From positions 1 through 16,686 of the forward strand of contig JAPDJB010000145.1 of assembly GCA_029259285.1 (NCBI GenBank): a DNA stretch of 16,686 bases, written 5' to 3'. Of this stretch, positions 1 to 6,652 are shown piece after piece. A program made the translations under genes and the position numbers. The DNA is from Candidatus Bathyarchaeota archaeon. GTDB taxonomy: Archaea > Thermoproteota > Bathyarchaeia > TCS64 > B23. How positions within the stretch are numbered: position 1 is the first letter of the stretch; each line of letters opens with the position of its first letter. The notes under the pieces were generated by a model that had not been told where the DNA came from, did no database searches, and was given only the letters and a program-made list of their open reading frames with translations.

Positions 1-468
1 GGGGTTGAGTGGGAGGAGGGGCTGGCCAGGGGGATCGAGGAGGAGACCGGCATCAGGACCGTCACAACGGCTGGAGCAGTCGTCGACGCCTTGAGGACTC
101 TGGGCATAAAGCGTCTCTGCGTCGCCACGCCTTATATAAGGGAGCTGGATGAGCTGGAGGTCAGATTCCTAAGTGAACTCGGCTTCGAGGTCTTAGCCAT
201 AAAGGGTCTGGGCCTGAAGAGGAATACGGAGATCGGCTCCCAGCCTCCATGGGTTTCATATCGATTGGCGAGGGAGGCCTATAGGGATGGGGCTGACGGC
301 ATCTTCATAAGCTGCACAAACTTCAGAACAATAGAGGTGATAGAGCCTCTCGAAGAGGAGTTCGGCAGGCCCGTCGTCACCAGCAATCAGGCCTCCATGT
401 GGGCCGCTCTGAGGCTGATCCATCAGCCAATAGAGGGTTATGGCCGTCTCCTACGGGATTTTGTCTAG
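1..468 (+). CDS. Asp/Glu racemase-superfamily protein (maleate isomerase / arylmalonate decarboxylase-like), 5'-truncated
   Basis: The reading frame is open to the left edge, so the true start lies outside the window; 155 C-terminal residues of a family usually about 240-250 long are visible. Visible residues 21-47 (TTAGAVVDALRTLGIKRL then VATPY) and the ISCTNFRT motif around Cys105 match the second half of maleate cis-trans isomerases, arylmalonate decarboxylases and related Asp/Glu/hydantoin racemases. In that superfamily two cysteines, one per half, act as acid/base or nucleophile; only the second is visible. The tail SNQASMWAALRL is also typical. Racemisation, cis-trans isomerisation and decarboxylation cannot be told apart from this fragment. 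A TTG at 91 is an internal codon, not a credible start, because conserved sequence continues upstream of it. The gene ends at a shared terminator facing the next gene. Family is secure; substrate is unknown, though nearby D-glutamate cyclase and amino-acid transport genes make an amino or keto acid plausible (inference). Confidence 0.82.
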   Translation, partial: GVEWEEGLARGIEEETGIRTVTTAGAVVDALRTLGIKRLCVATPYIRELDELEVRFLSELGFEVLAIKGLGLKRNTEIGSQPPWVSYRLAREAYRDGADGIFISCTNFRTIEVIEPLEEEFGRPVVTSNQASMWAALRLIHQPIEGYGRLLRDFV

Positions 469-488
469 AAAAAGGGGATCCTCTTTTT
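469..488. terminator. Bidirectional terminator between convergent genes
   Basis: A 20-base near-palindrome starts with five A, has GGATCC at its centre and ends with five T. The two mismatched positions would pair as G-U in RNA. Either strand therefore ends in a T5 tract, which fits archaeal termination on short oligo-T. It begins directly after the stop of the racemase-like gene and overlaps the stop of the convergent dehydrogenase gene, so it can serve both 3' ends. The hairpin needs a loop at the palindrome centre and may be incidental to the T tracts. Confidence 0.6.
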
Positions 489-1518
489 ATGTTATGAAGA
501 TCCTCATGTCGCCGAGGACGGCTGTGGGTAGGGGCATATCCTTCATCGTCAGCAATCCAGGCTGAGCCGTTATGACTCTGGGAATCATGTTCACTGCTAT
601 GTGAGCCGTCTCCCAGTCTCCGAGCATCTCGCTCATCCTAACCTTTATGGTGGGCGTCCCCTCGATGAGGTACTCCTCATAGCCCTCCTCGACTCCGGCG
701 TGCATCACCAATTTATATCGGATGACCGCCTCGCCATCGATGATGCCCTCTGCGACGGCGTTGTATCCCAGCATCTGGCCAGGCTTCACCGTCGTGTAGG
801 TTGTCTTCACCTCCCTCTCAGCGATCACCGGCTCCGGCGGATACTCCTTGATCTCATCGAGAGTCCATCCCAGGGCTGCGGCAGTGAGGGCGACTGACTG
901 CCTGAAGCCGACGTGGCCTGTGATCTCGCCTCGCTCCAGCTTCGCCTTAAACTCCTCCGGCTTCATCCCGGTTCCGATCTTACGCTGGAAGGAGGAGCGC
1001 CTCTGACCCGTCGGTATGGCCCTCACAGCCTCTATGCGTTTAACCTCCCTGCATAGAGCCGTCAGGATGAGGGGGAAGGTATCCATGAAGTAGCCTGGAT
1101 TTATACCCGTCGCGAGAACCGTGACGCCATACTGCCTGGCGAGGCCGTCGATCTCAGCCGCCAGCTGAGGCTCATCAACCCAGGGATAGGCCAGCTCCTC
1201 GGAGGTTGAGACCACATCTAAGCCGGCCTCGATGCATTTGACAACCTGATCATAGACCGTCCTCACATAGGATGTCGTGGCTATCACAGCCACATCGGCT
1301 CCGATCTTATCCAACAGGGCGTCGGCGTCATCGGTGACTGTGACCCCGAGCCTCCTATCCAATCCGAGGATCTCCCCCAGATCCCTCCCCACCTTCTCAG
1401 GGTCTATATCCACGGCGCCGACGATCTCGATTCCCCTCTTCCCCAGTATGGTGTGCGCAATCCTCTGCCCTATCGGGCCGAGGCCGAAGAGGACAACCCT
1501 AATGGGATCCATGGCCAT
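487..1518 (-). CDS. NAD(P)-dependent DapB-like amino-acid dehydrogenase (2,4-diaminopentanoate dehydrogenase-like)
   Basis: This 343-residue protein begins with a Rossmann fold: GLGPIG at residues 12-17, then VDIDPEKVG where the dinucleotide ribose is bound. A DapB-type second domain follows, with GINPGYFMD (138-146), a GQRRSSFQRKIGTG block (171-184) and GHVGFRQS. These blocks are those of the family containing 2,4-diaminopentanoate dehydrogenase (ornithine fermentation) and its many uncharacterised dihydrodipicolinate-reductase-like relatives. The likely reaction is reversible NAD(P)-linked oxidative deamination of an amino acid; the substrate is not predictable. It is not a normal lysine-pathway DapB, which is shorter (about 240-270 residues) and carries a different catalytic His motif. 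The ATG at 1518 is preceded by GAGGAG eight bases upstream; a second ATG two codons inside (MDPIR) is possible. The gene is divergent from the creatininase gene and convergent with the racemase-like gene. Confidence 0.8.
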   Translation of the reverse strand: MAMDPIRVVLFGLGPIGQRIAHTILGKRGIEIVGAVDIDPEKVGRDLGEILGLDRRLGVTVTDDADALLDKIGADVAVIATTSYVRTVYDQVVKCIEAGLDVVSTSEELAYPWVDEPQLAAEIDGLARQYGVTVLATGINPGYFMDTFPLILTALCREVKRIEAVRAIPTGQRRSSFQRKIGTGMKPEEFKAKLERGEITGHVGFRQSVALTAAALGWTLDEIKEYPPEPVIAEREVKTTYTTVKPGQMLGYNAVAEGIIDGEAVIRYKLVMHAGVEEGYEEYLIEGTPTIKVRMSEMLGDWETAHIAVNMIPRVITAQPGLLTMKDMPLPTAVLGDMRIFIT

Positions 1519-1528
1519 CCATAAATCT

Positions 1529-1556
1529 CCTCGAAGCCCACTAAAGGGTTTCGAGG
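1529..1556. promoter_or_regulatory. 11-bp inverted repeat in the divergent intergenic region; candidate operator or leader hairpin
   Basis: The arms at 1529-1539 and 1546-1556 are complementary over 11 positions, with one position pairing as G-T/U, and flank a 6-base spacer. The left arm contains the complement of the Shine-Dalgarno GAGG of the minus-strand dehydrogenase gene, so in its mRNA the hairpin would hide the ribosome-binding site. As DNA it could equally bind a dimeric regulator between the two divergent genes. The structure is visible; any function is inferred. Confidence 0.45.
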
Positions 1557-1606
1557 CCCTGAGGCTTAGAAAGAGATTTCACCTCCCCTGAGGATCGTCT
1601 ATCGCC

Positions 1607-2380
1607 ATGGATCGCATCTGGCTTCAGGATATGACCTGGCAGGAGGCTGAGGAGGCCGTCTCAAGGTCTAGGGGGATTATCCTACTGCCGGTTGGGAGCG
1701 TGGAGCAGCATGGATTACACCTCCCCCTGGGAACTGACACCTATCTGGCCATAGGCCTCGCCGAGGACGCCGCTGAGAGAACCGGCGTCCCCGTTGCACC
1801 TCCCATCTGGTATGGTTGGAGCCCCCATCACATGGCGTATCCAGGCTCCACAACCATAAGGCCTGAAGTCCTCATCGAGCTGGTCTACGATGTCATCTCA
1901 TCACTGTCTAGGCATGGCTTCAAGAGTTTCATCATCATAAACGGCCATAGAATCGCGAATATACCCTGGCTCCAGGTCGCAGCTGAGAGGGCTCAGCGAC
2001 GGCTCGGCGTAAGGGTCTACCTCTTCGATCCAGCCTACATGAGCCGTGAAGTCGTCGAAGAACTCGGCTTCGGCCCAGTAGGCCATGCCGATGAGATAGA
2101 GACGAGCCACATGCTGTATAGGTTTCCTGAGTTCGTCGATCTGGAGGGGGCGAGGGACTATGTTCCAGAGGCTAAGCCCCTCTACATCGTCGATCCCAGG
2201 GGCGTTGGGGACACCCTCTGCTATGTTCCAAGCACCGTTGAGGATGTGGCCAGGCTGAGGGAGGTCTCAGGTGGCGCCGTGGGGAGGCCTACGGCCTCAG
2301 ATGGGGAGGCTGGACGCAGATACCATGAACACCTCGTCCAGCGCCTCGTAGAGGTTATAAAGAGGGTGATGGAGGCTTAG
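1607..2380 (+). CDS. Creatininase-family amidohydrolase
   Basis: This 257-residue protein has the creatininase fold signature. The GSVEQHGLHLPLGTD motif at residues 30-44 supplies predicted metal ligands Glu33, His35 and Asp44, NGH (112-114) supplies His114, and GHADEIETS (159-167) supplies an acidic ligand at or near Glu163. The family hydrolyses cyclic or linear amides with two divalent metals (creatinine, formamidopyrimidine intermediates in archaeal flavin/F420 synthesis, mycofactocin precursor cleavage). The usual NGHGGN loop is NGHRIAN here, so the substrate probably differs from the archaeal flavin-pathway ArfB. The start is the ATG at 1607, with TGAGGAT about 12 bases upstream. Its stop overlaps by 4 bp with that of the convergent D-glutamate-cyclase-like gene. 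Beside a lactam-forming/opening enzyme and an amino-acid importer, a cyclic amide is a reasonable but unproven substrate. Confidence 0.85.
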   Translation: MDRIWLQDMTWQEAEEAVSRSRGIILLPVGSVEQHGLHLPLGTDTYLAIGLAEDAAERTGVPVAPPIWYGWSPHHMAYPGSTTIRPEVLIELVYDVISSLSRHGFKSFIIINGHRIANIPWLQVAAERAQRRLGVRVYLFDPAYMSREVVEELGFGPVGHADEIETSHMLYRFPEFVDLEGARDYVPEAKPLYIVDPRGVGDTLCYVPSTVEDVARLREVSGGAVGRPTASDGEAGRRYHEHLVQRLVEVIKRVMEA

Positions 2381-3297
2381 GCTGTGGCTATCGTCCATAG
2401 GAGTTCGACGACGAATTGATTCACCAGCGTTGGAAGCCCGTCAACCGTCAGCGTCGGCTCACCTGTTACGCCGTCTACTCCCCCAGCCTTTATAACCCTC
2501 TCCAGGAGCCTTAGCTCCCTCTTTCCATCATGCCTATACTCGACATCCTTCAGCTCGGCGAGGGCCGCTGAGATGGTGTAGGCTCCCCAGTTTGATGTGG
2601 CTGCGATGACGAGGATGTCAGCCGGCGTCGAGGCCGCTATCCCAGCCTGGCAGGGGCATTGGCAGCGGTCTCCATTTGGGACGTGCCTTCTCACGGTCTC
2701 CTCTATTAGGCCGCATCCAAGCTCGTTTCCTCCGTCGCCCACGGCGATGGTTGTGATCCCCCGTTCCCTGGCCTTTAGGAATAGGTGGTCGGTTTTACCT
2801 ATGAGATCTGAGATGTTGTATCCCCTCATGGTGTGATACTCGCCTTTGACGTTCCATCCTGGACGCTCTATGGAGACTATGGCCGCTGGATCATAGCGGT
2901 TTAGGAGTTCCTCGCATTGCCTCTCAGCCCTATCCCTCTCCACTGAGATGAGCTCCACTGGGAACTCGTCCTCGATGATTCCCCTCACAACTGGTTCACA
3001 GGGCTTATCAGTCACCAATATGGGTTTTAGGCCTACATCCCTCAGGGTATAGGCCAAGACGGCTGCTCCAGGCGGCCCATCGGTCTCGCAGACATTTTTA
3101 GGCGGTATGGGGAATCCCGTGACGATGAGGATGTGCCTCTCCTCCTCAATCTCTGAGAGCCTCTCGGCTGCAGCCCTGCATAGGGTTCCGCCGACCCTCT
3201 CCAGGGCCGCCCTATATAGGGTCTCGGAGACCCCCCTCATCGGTATGTCTGCTGAGGCTAAGTGGTCTAATGAGTAGGTTTTTCTCTCGAAGTCCAT
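2377..3297 (-). CDS. D-glutamate cyclase-family protein (DUF4392/DGLUCY-like)
   Basis: This 306-residue protein carries the blocks of the D-glutamate cyclase family in order: TGFPIPP (60-66), ETDGPPGAA (71-79), IERPG (143-147), YHTMRGYNIS (154-163), GDGGNELG (187-194) and SNWGAY (235-240). Mammalian DGLUCY reversibly converts 5-oxo-D-proline plus water to D-glutamate. Prokaryotic members are short single-domain proteins like this one and mostly untested. A Cys-x-Cys-x-Cys cluster (212, 214, 216) before the SNWG block is noteworthy. The ATG at 3297 lies about 27 bases downstream of a TTTAA-type TATA element on its strand and has no good Shine-Dalgarno, so the mRNA is probably leaderless. The gene is divergent from the amino-acid ABC transporter operon with only about 90 bp between them, suggesting shared control. 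Family call is strong; activity is inferred. Confidence 0.85.
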   Translation of the reverse strand: MDFERKTYSLDHLASADIPMRGVSETLYRAALERVGGTLCRAAAERLSEIEEERHILIVTGFPIPPKNVCETDGPPGAAVLAYTLRDVGLKPILVTDKPCEPVVRGIIEDEFPVELISVERDRAERQCEELLNRYDPAAIVSIERPGWNVKGEYHTMRGYNISDLIGKTDHLFLKARERGITTIAVGDGGNELGCGLIEETVRRHVPNGDRCQCPCQAGIAASTPADILVIAATSNWGAYTISAALAELKDVEYRHDGKRELRLLERVIKAGGVDGVTGEPTLTVDGLPTLVNQFVVELLWTIATA

Positions 3298-3319
3298 ATC
3301 ATGGGATATTTGGAGAGTT

Positions 3320-3327
3320 GATTTAAG
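3320..3327 (-). promoter_or_regulatory. TATA-like element for the D-glutamate cyclase-like gene
   Basis: Read on the minus strand this is CTTAAATC, centred about 27 bases upstream of the ATG at 3297. That spacing places transcription start at or beside the start codon, giving a leaderless mRNA, which is common in archaea. The absence of a ribosome-binding site before the ATG agrees with this. Confidence 0.4.
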
Positions 3328-3342
3328 TAATTTGACCGAATC

Positions 3343-3360
3343 TTCAAAAATCTCTTATAT
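3343..3360 (+). promoter_or_regulatory. BRE/TATA-like promoter of the amino-acid ABC transporter operon
   Basis: An A-rich stretch at 3346-3350 (possible BRE) precedes CTTATATGG around 3353-3361. A start about 25-27 bases downstream falls near 3381-3384. This would exclude the TTG at 3379 from the transcript and favours the ATG at 3391 as the start of the binding-protein gene with a very short leader. Confidence 0.5.
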
Positions 3361-3390
3361 GGATCAATAATCACTATATTGACGGTGGAT

Positions 3391-4698
3391 ATGAGTTCCG
3401 CTGGGAGAAGGACACTTGTTTATGCGATCATAGCGATAATAGTGATAGCGGCCGTCGGCGGCTCCGCCTACTATCTCATGAGGCCGAGGAAGCCTAAGGT
3501 CATCAAGGTTGGAGCCATATTCCCCCTGACGGGCGCCCTGGCGGAGGCTGGCAAGCTTCAGAAGTATGCGACGGAGTGGGCCGTCGAGGAGATCAATGAG
3601 GCTGGGGGTATAAAGAGCCTTGGAGGCGCCAAGATAGAGGTTGTTTGGGGCGACACGGAGTGTGACCCCTCGGTCGCCAGCAGTGAGGCTGTCAGGTTGA
3701 TAACGGCTGAGAAGGTTGTCTGCGTCGTCGGAGCCTATATGAGCGCATGCACAAAGACTGTGAGCGACAGCTGTGAGAAGTATAAGACTCCCTGCCTAAA
3801 CCCGCTTTCAACCTCCCCAGCCCTAACCATGAGGGGTTTGAAGTGGTTCTTCAGGCTGACGGGTCACGACGCCCTCTTCTGCAAGCAGCACTGGGACTTC
3901 ATAAAGGAGTTGAATGAGGAGAAGGGTCTCGGCCTAAAGACCTTCGCCACCATGGAGGAGGACACGGAGTGGGGCGTAAAATCTGGGGAGGCCTACATAG
4001 AGTATGGGAAGGAGGCCGGCTTCGAGCATCTCATCGACGTCAGATATCATAGGGGTGCGGCGAGCCTCGACTCAGAGGTAGCCAAGCTGAAGGAGGCGGA
4101 TCCAGACATCGTCTGCCTCACGATGTATACGCCCGACGCAATACTCTTTGTGAAGACTATGTATAAGCTGGGCTTCCACCCCAAGATCATCATCGCCCAG
4201 GACGTAGGCTTCGTACATCCAAGCTACAAGAAGGAGGTCGGCGAGATGGGCTGCTGGATAATGAGCCGAGAGGTCTTCAACTGGGATCTCGCAACGGTCT
4301 CCCCGAAGATCAAGGCTAAGGCCGATGAGTATAAGGCCAAATTCGGCGTCGACCTTGAGGGATGCGCAGCCAGAACCTACGTCGCCTGGCACGTCCTCGC
4401 CCTCGCCCTGGAGGAGGCTGGTAAGAAGGCGGATCCATGGAAGGACCTTGATGGATTCAGGGCTGCCCTGAGGGATGCACTTGAGAATCTTGAGGTCACC
4501 CCTGAGGAGTGGGCTGAGCTACCCTGGGCCATCACAACCTATGACGGCGTGAAGTTCGGTGGATTGAGGCCTGGGGAGGCTGGTCAGAACATCAAGGCCT
4601 GGGGGATAATCGTCCAGATGTTCGACGACGGCAAGTATTACACGGTCTATCCGGAGAAGTATGCGACTAAGAAGGCCGTAGCCCCCATACCCTGGTAA
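3391..4698 (+). CDS. livK: Branched-chain/polar amino-acid ABC transporter, substrate-binding protein (LivK-like), membrane-anchored
   Basis: From the ATG at 3391 the protein has 435 residues. A basic start (AGRR) and one hydrophobic segment at about residues 8-28 form an uncleaved anchor or signal; there is no lipobox cysteine. A type I periplasmic-binding (Peripla_BP_6) domain follows, starting KVGAIFPLTGALAEAG. The TECDPSVASSEA block and the SAC about 30 residues later align with the conserved disulfide loop of E. coli LivK. Nine cysteines in the extracytoplasmic part suggest more disulfides, as in thermophilic archaea. It would capture an amino acid or related amide outside the membrane and deliver it to LivHM; the ligand is not predictable. 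A TTG at 3379 would add four residues but probably lies upstream of the transcription start. It is the first gene of a five-gene operon. Confidence 0.9.
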   Translation: MSSAGRRTLVYAIIAIIVIAAVGGSAYYLMRPRKPKVIKVGAIFPLTGALAEAGKLQKYATEWAVEEINEAGGIKSLGGAKIEVVWGDTECDPSVASSEAVRLITAEKVVCVVGAYMSACTKTVSDSCEKYKTPCLNPLSTSPALTMRGLKWFFRLTGHDALFCKQHWDFIKELNEEKGLGLKTFATMEEDTEWGVKSGEAYIEYGKEAGFEHLIDVRYHRGAASLDSEVAKLKEADPDIVCLTMYTPDAILFVKTMYKLGFHPKIIIAQDVGFVHPSYKKEVGEMGCWIMSREVFNWDLATVSPKIKAKADEYKAKFGVDLEGCAARTYVAWHVLALALEEAGKKADPWKDLDGFRAALRDALENLEVTPEEWAELPWAITTYDGVKFGGLRPGEAGQNIKAWGIIVQMFDDGKYYTVYPEKYATKKAVAPIPW

Positions 4699-4702
4699 CT
4701 CA

Positions 4703-4716
4703 TTTTTTTAAAATAT
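4703..4716 (+). promoter_or_regulatory. T7 tract followed by AT-rich element between livK and livH
   Basis: Seven T residues (4703-4709) follow the livK stop closely and run into AAAATAT. The T tract can act as a partial archaeal terminator, leaving the binding protein in excess over the permease. The AT-rich centre near 4711 lies about 27 bases before the livH ATG, so it could also be a TATA box for a second, near-leaderless transcript. A GGTGGG ribosome site at 4731-4736 precedes livH. Confidence 0.4.
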
Positions 4717-4739
4717 CCATCGAATTATTTGGTGGGATC

Positions 4740-5615
4740 ATGGTCGATCTATGGCTGCTGGGTCAGGCCACCACGAGCGGCCTCCTCCTCGGATGCATAT
4801 ACGCCGTCGTAGCCCTAGGCCTCTCATTGATATGGGGTGTGATGGAGATAGTGAACTTCGCCCATGGAGACTTCCTAATGCTCTCCATGTATCTCTCCTA
4901 CTTCCTCTTCACATACCTCGGCTTAGACCCCCTCGTAGGCGCCATCCTCGGCTTCCTAATGGGCCTCGCCCTCGGCCTCCTCATCGAGAAGGGGCTTATA
5001 GAGAAGGTTTTAGGCTCACCCCCCATCGTCACCATCCTCGTCACCTTCTCCATCCTCCTCATCATCCGCTATGGAGCCATGGCAGCCTGGGGGCCTGGAG
5101 TGAAGACGCTGCATCCATGGTACTTCATGGCCATCCTCGACCTATGGGGCGTGAGAATCTCCATGGCCTACCTCATAGGAGCCCTCATCTCGCTGGCGGC
5201 CACCATCGCCCTACACATATTCCTCACCAGAACCTACACGGGCATCGCCCTACGGGCGACATCTCAGAATAGGTTGGCCGCCGAGCTCCTCGGGATAGAC
5301 GCCAAGAAGATGTATACGCTGTCGTTCTGCATAGGCGTAGCCCTCGTAGGCCTCGCCGGTGGAATCCTATCAACCTTCTACTACGTCATACCCGAGGTGG
5401 GAGGACGCTTCTGCATGCTCTCCTTCGTCATCGTCGTCCTCGGAGGCTTCGGAAGCCTATTGGGGACATTCCTCGGAGGCCTGATCATAGGGGTTGCGGA
5501 GGAGATATCAGCCATATTCATCCCGCCGGTGATGAAGGATGTGGTGGCCTTCATCCTCTTCCTCCTCATATTGATGCTGAAGCCAAGCGGCCTCTTCGGG
5601 GAGGTGACGAGATGA
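4740..5615 (+). CDS. livH: Branched-chain amino-acid ABC transporter permease LivH
   Basis: This 291-residue, strongly hydrophobic protein with roughly eight membrane segments has the LivH hallmarks. GLSLIWGVMEIVNFAHGDF (about 27-45) is the family N-terminal motif, and ALRATSQNRLAAELLGID (about 179-196) is the cytoplasmic EAA-like loop that contacts the ATPase. The glycine-rich VVLGGFGSLLGTFLGG precedes the last helices. Length matches the family (about 290). It forms the inner-membrane channel with LivM. GGTGGG lies three bases before the ATG. The stop overlaps the livM start as ATGA, indicating translational coupling. Confidence 0.93.
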   Translation: MVDLWLLGQATTSGLLLGCIYAVVALGLSLIWGVMEIVNFAHGDFLMLSMYLSYFLFTYLGLDPLVGAILGFLMGLALGLLIEKGLIEKVLGSPPIVTILVTFSILLIIRYGAMAAWGPGVKTLHPWYFMAILDLWGVRISMAYLIGALISLAATIALHIFLTRTYTGIALRATSQNRLAAELLGIDAKKMYTLSFCIGVALVGLAGGILSTFYYVIPEVGGRFCMLSFVIVVLGGFGSLLGTFLGGLIIGVAEEISAIFIPPVMKDVVAFILFLLILMLKPSGLFGEVTR

Positions 5616-6652
5616 GAGCCCTGGAGATGATTAAGGCTGAGCTATCCACAAAGGCTGGGCGAATCTTCACCGCCGCAGCCATAGTCGCTGTTATTCTCCC
5701 CCTGGTGGTGAGGGATCAATTCTTCATAAACGCCATGATGCTCGTCTACATGTACTCCATAATCGCATTGGCCTGGAACCTGATGAACGGCTATACTGGG
5801 CTGCTGAGCTTCGGCCACGCCGTCTTCTTCGGCATCGGCGCCTACACCCTCATGCTTCTCCTATATAGAGGTGTGACCCCCTGGATTGGGATGCTCCTCG
5901 GAGGCCTCCTATCAGCCGGCTTCGCATTCCTCCTCGGAGTCCCCTTCTCCCGTCTCAGAAGCCACTGGTTCGCCCTTGGAACCCTCGTCCTCGGGGAGAT
6001 ATTCCTAATCGTCTTCGCAAACTGGAGGGCTGTCGGGGGAGCCCTCGGACTCGATCAGCCTCGTAGATTTCTCCTATCTCCACCCTCAATATACTGGCTT
6101 AACTATGCGAGGCCGACCCCCTACTACTATCTAGCCCTCGGCATCCTCGGGTTGGAGCTCCTATCCCTATATGCCATATTGAATAGTAGGCCTGGATACT
6201 TCTTCCAGGCTATAAGGGAGGATGAGGAGGCTGCGATGGCCTCCGGCATCAACGTCACCCTCTATAAATGTATCTCGATGGCGATAAGCGGATTCTTCAC
6301 GGGTGTAGCTGGAGGCATATACACCGTCAGATTCGGATACATAGACCCCTATGCGGTCTTCTCCATGATGCGCATATCGGTTTACCCAGTCATCGCAGGC
6401 CTCATAGGGGGAGTATACTCGCTGATAGGCCCGATAATAGGGTCGCTGATCTTCGTCCCCACAGCCGAGTATCTGAGAGCCATAGTGGGCGGGACACTCG
6501 GCTCAAGATTCCAGGGAGTCCACTTCGCCTCCTTCGGCATAGTCCTCCTAATCATAAGCATGCGCATACCCGAGGGCCTAATGGGATGGCTTGAGATGAG
6601 GGGACTCCTAAAACCCCTCATGGCATCTGGAGGGGGAGGCGATGAGCGGTGA
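5612..6652 (+). CDS. livM: Branched-chain amino-acid ABC transporter permease LivM
   Basis: This 346-residue polytopic permease carries NLMNGYTGLLSFGHAVFFGIGAY, the LivM counterpart of the LivH N-terminal motif. The coupling loop is AIREDEEAAMASGINV, and GLIGGVYSLIGPIIGS lies before the last helices. It pairs with LivH to form the transmembrane pore. The start overlaps livH by four bases, and the end overlaps livG by 11 bases, with the livG ribosome-binding site (GGGGGAGG, 6632-6639) embedded in its own 3' end. The tight overlaps point to one translationally coupled unit. Confidence 0.93.
   Translation: MRALEMIKAELSTKAGRIFTAAAIVAVILPLVVRDQFFINAMMLVYMYSIIALAWNLMNGYTGLLSFGHAVFFGIGAYTLMLLLYRGVTPWIGMLLGGLLSAGFAFLLGVPFSRLRSHWFALGTLVLGEIFLIVFANWRAVGGALGLDQPRRFLLSPPSIYWLNYARPTPYYYLALGILGLELLSLYAILNSRPGYFFQAIREDEEAAMASGINVTLYKCISMAISGFFTGVAGGIYTVRFGYIDPYAVFSMMRISVYPVIAGLIGGVYSLIGPIIGSLIFVPTAEYLRAIVGGTLGSRFQGVHFASFGIVLLIISMRIPEGLMGWLEMRGLLKPLMASGGGGDER

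Noticed and set aside
3379..3390. TTG at 3379 as the start of the LivK-like protein
   Set aside because: The TATA-like element predicts transcription starting at about 3381-3384, downstream of this codon, and the ATG at 3391 keeps a normal basic start and hydrophobic anchor.
4751..5272. A 173-codon plus-strand frame overlapping livH
   Set aside because: The His/Pro/Arg-rich translation is a frame-shadow of the CTC/ATC-rich livH codons; livH itself is unambiguous.
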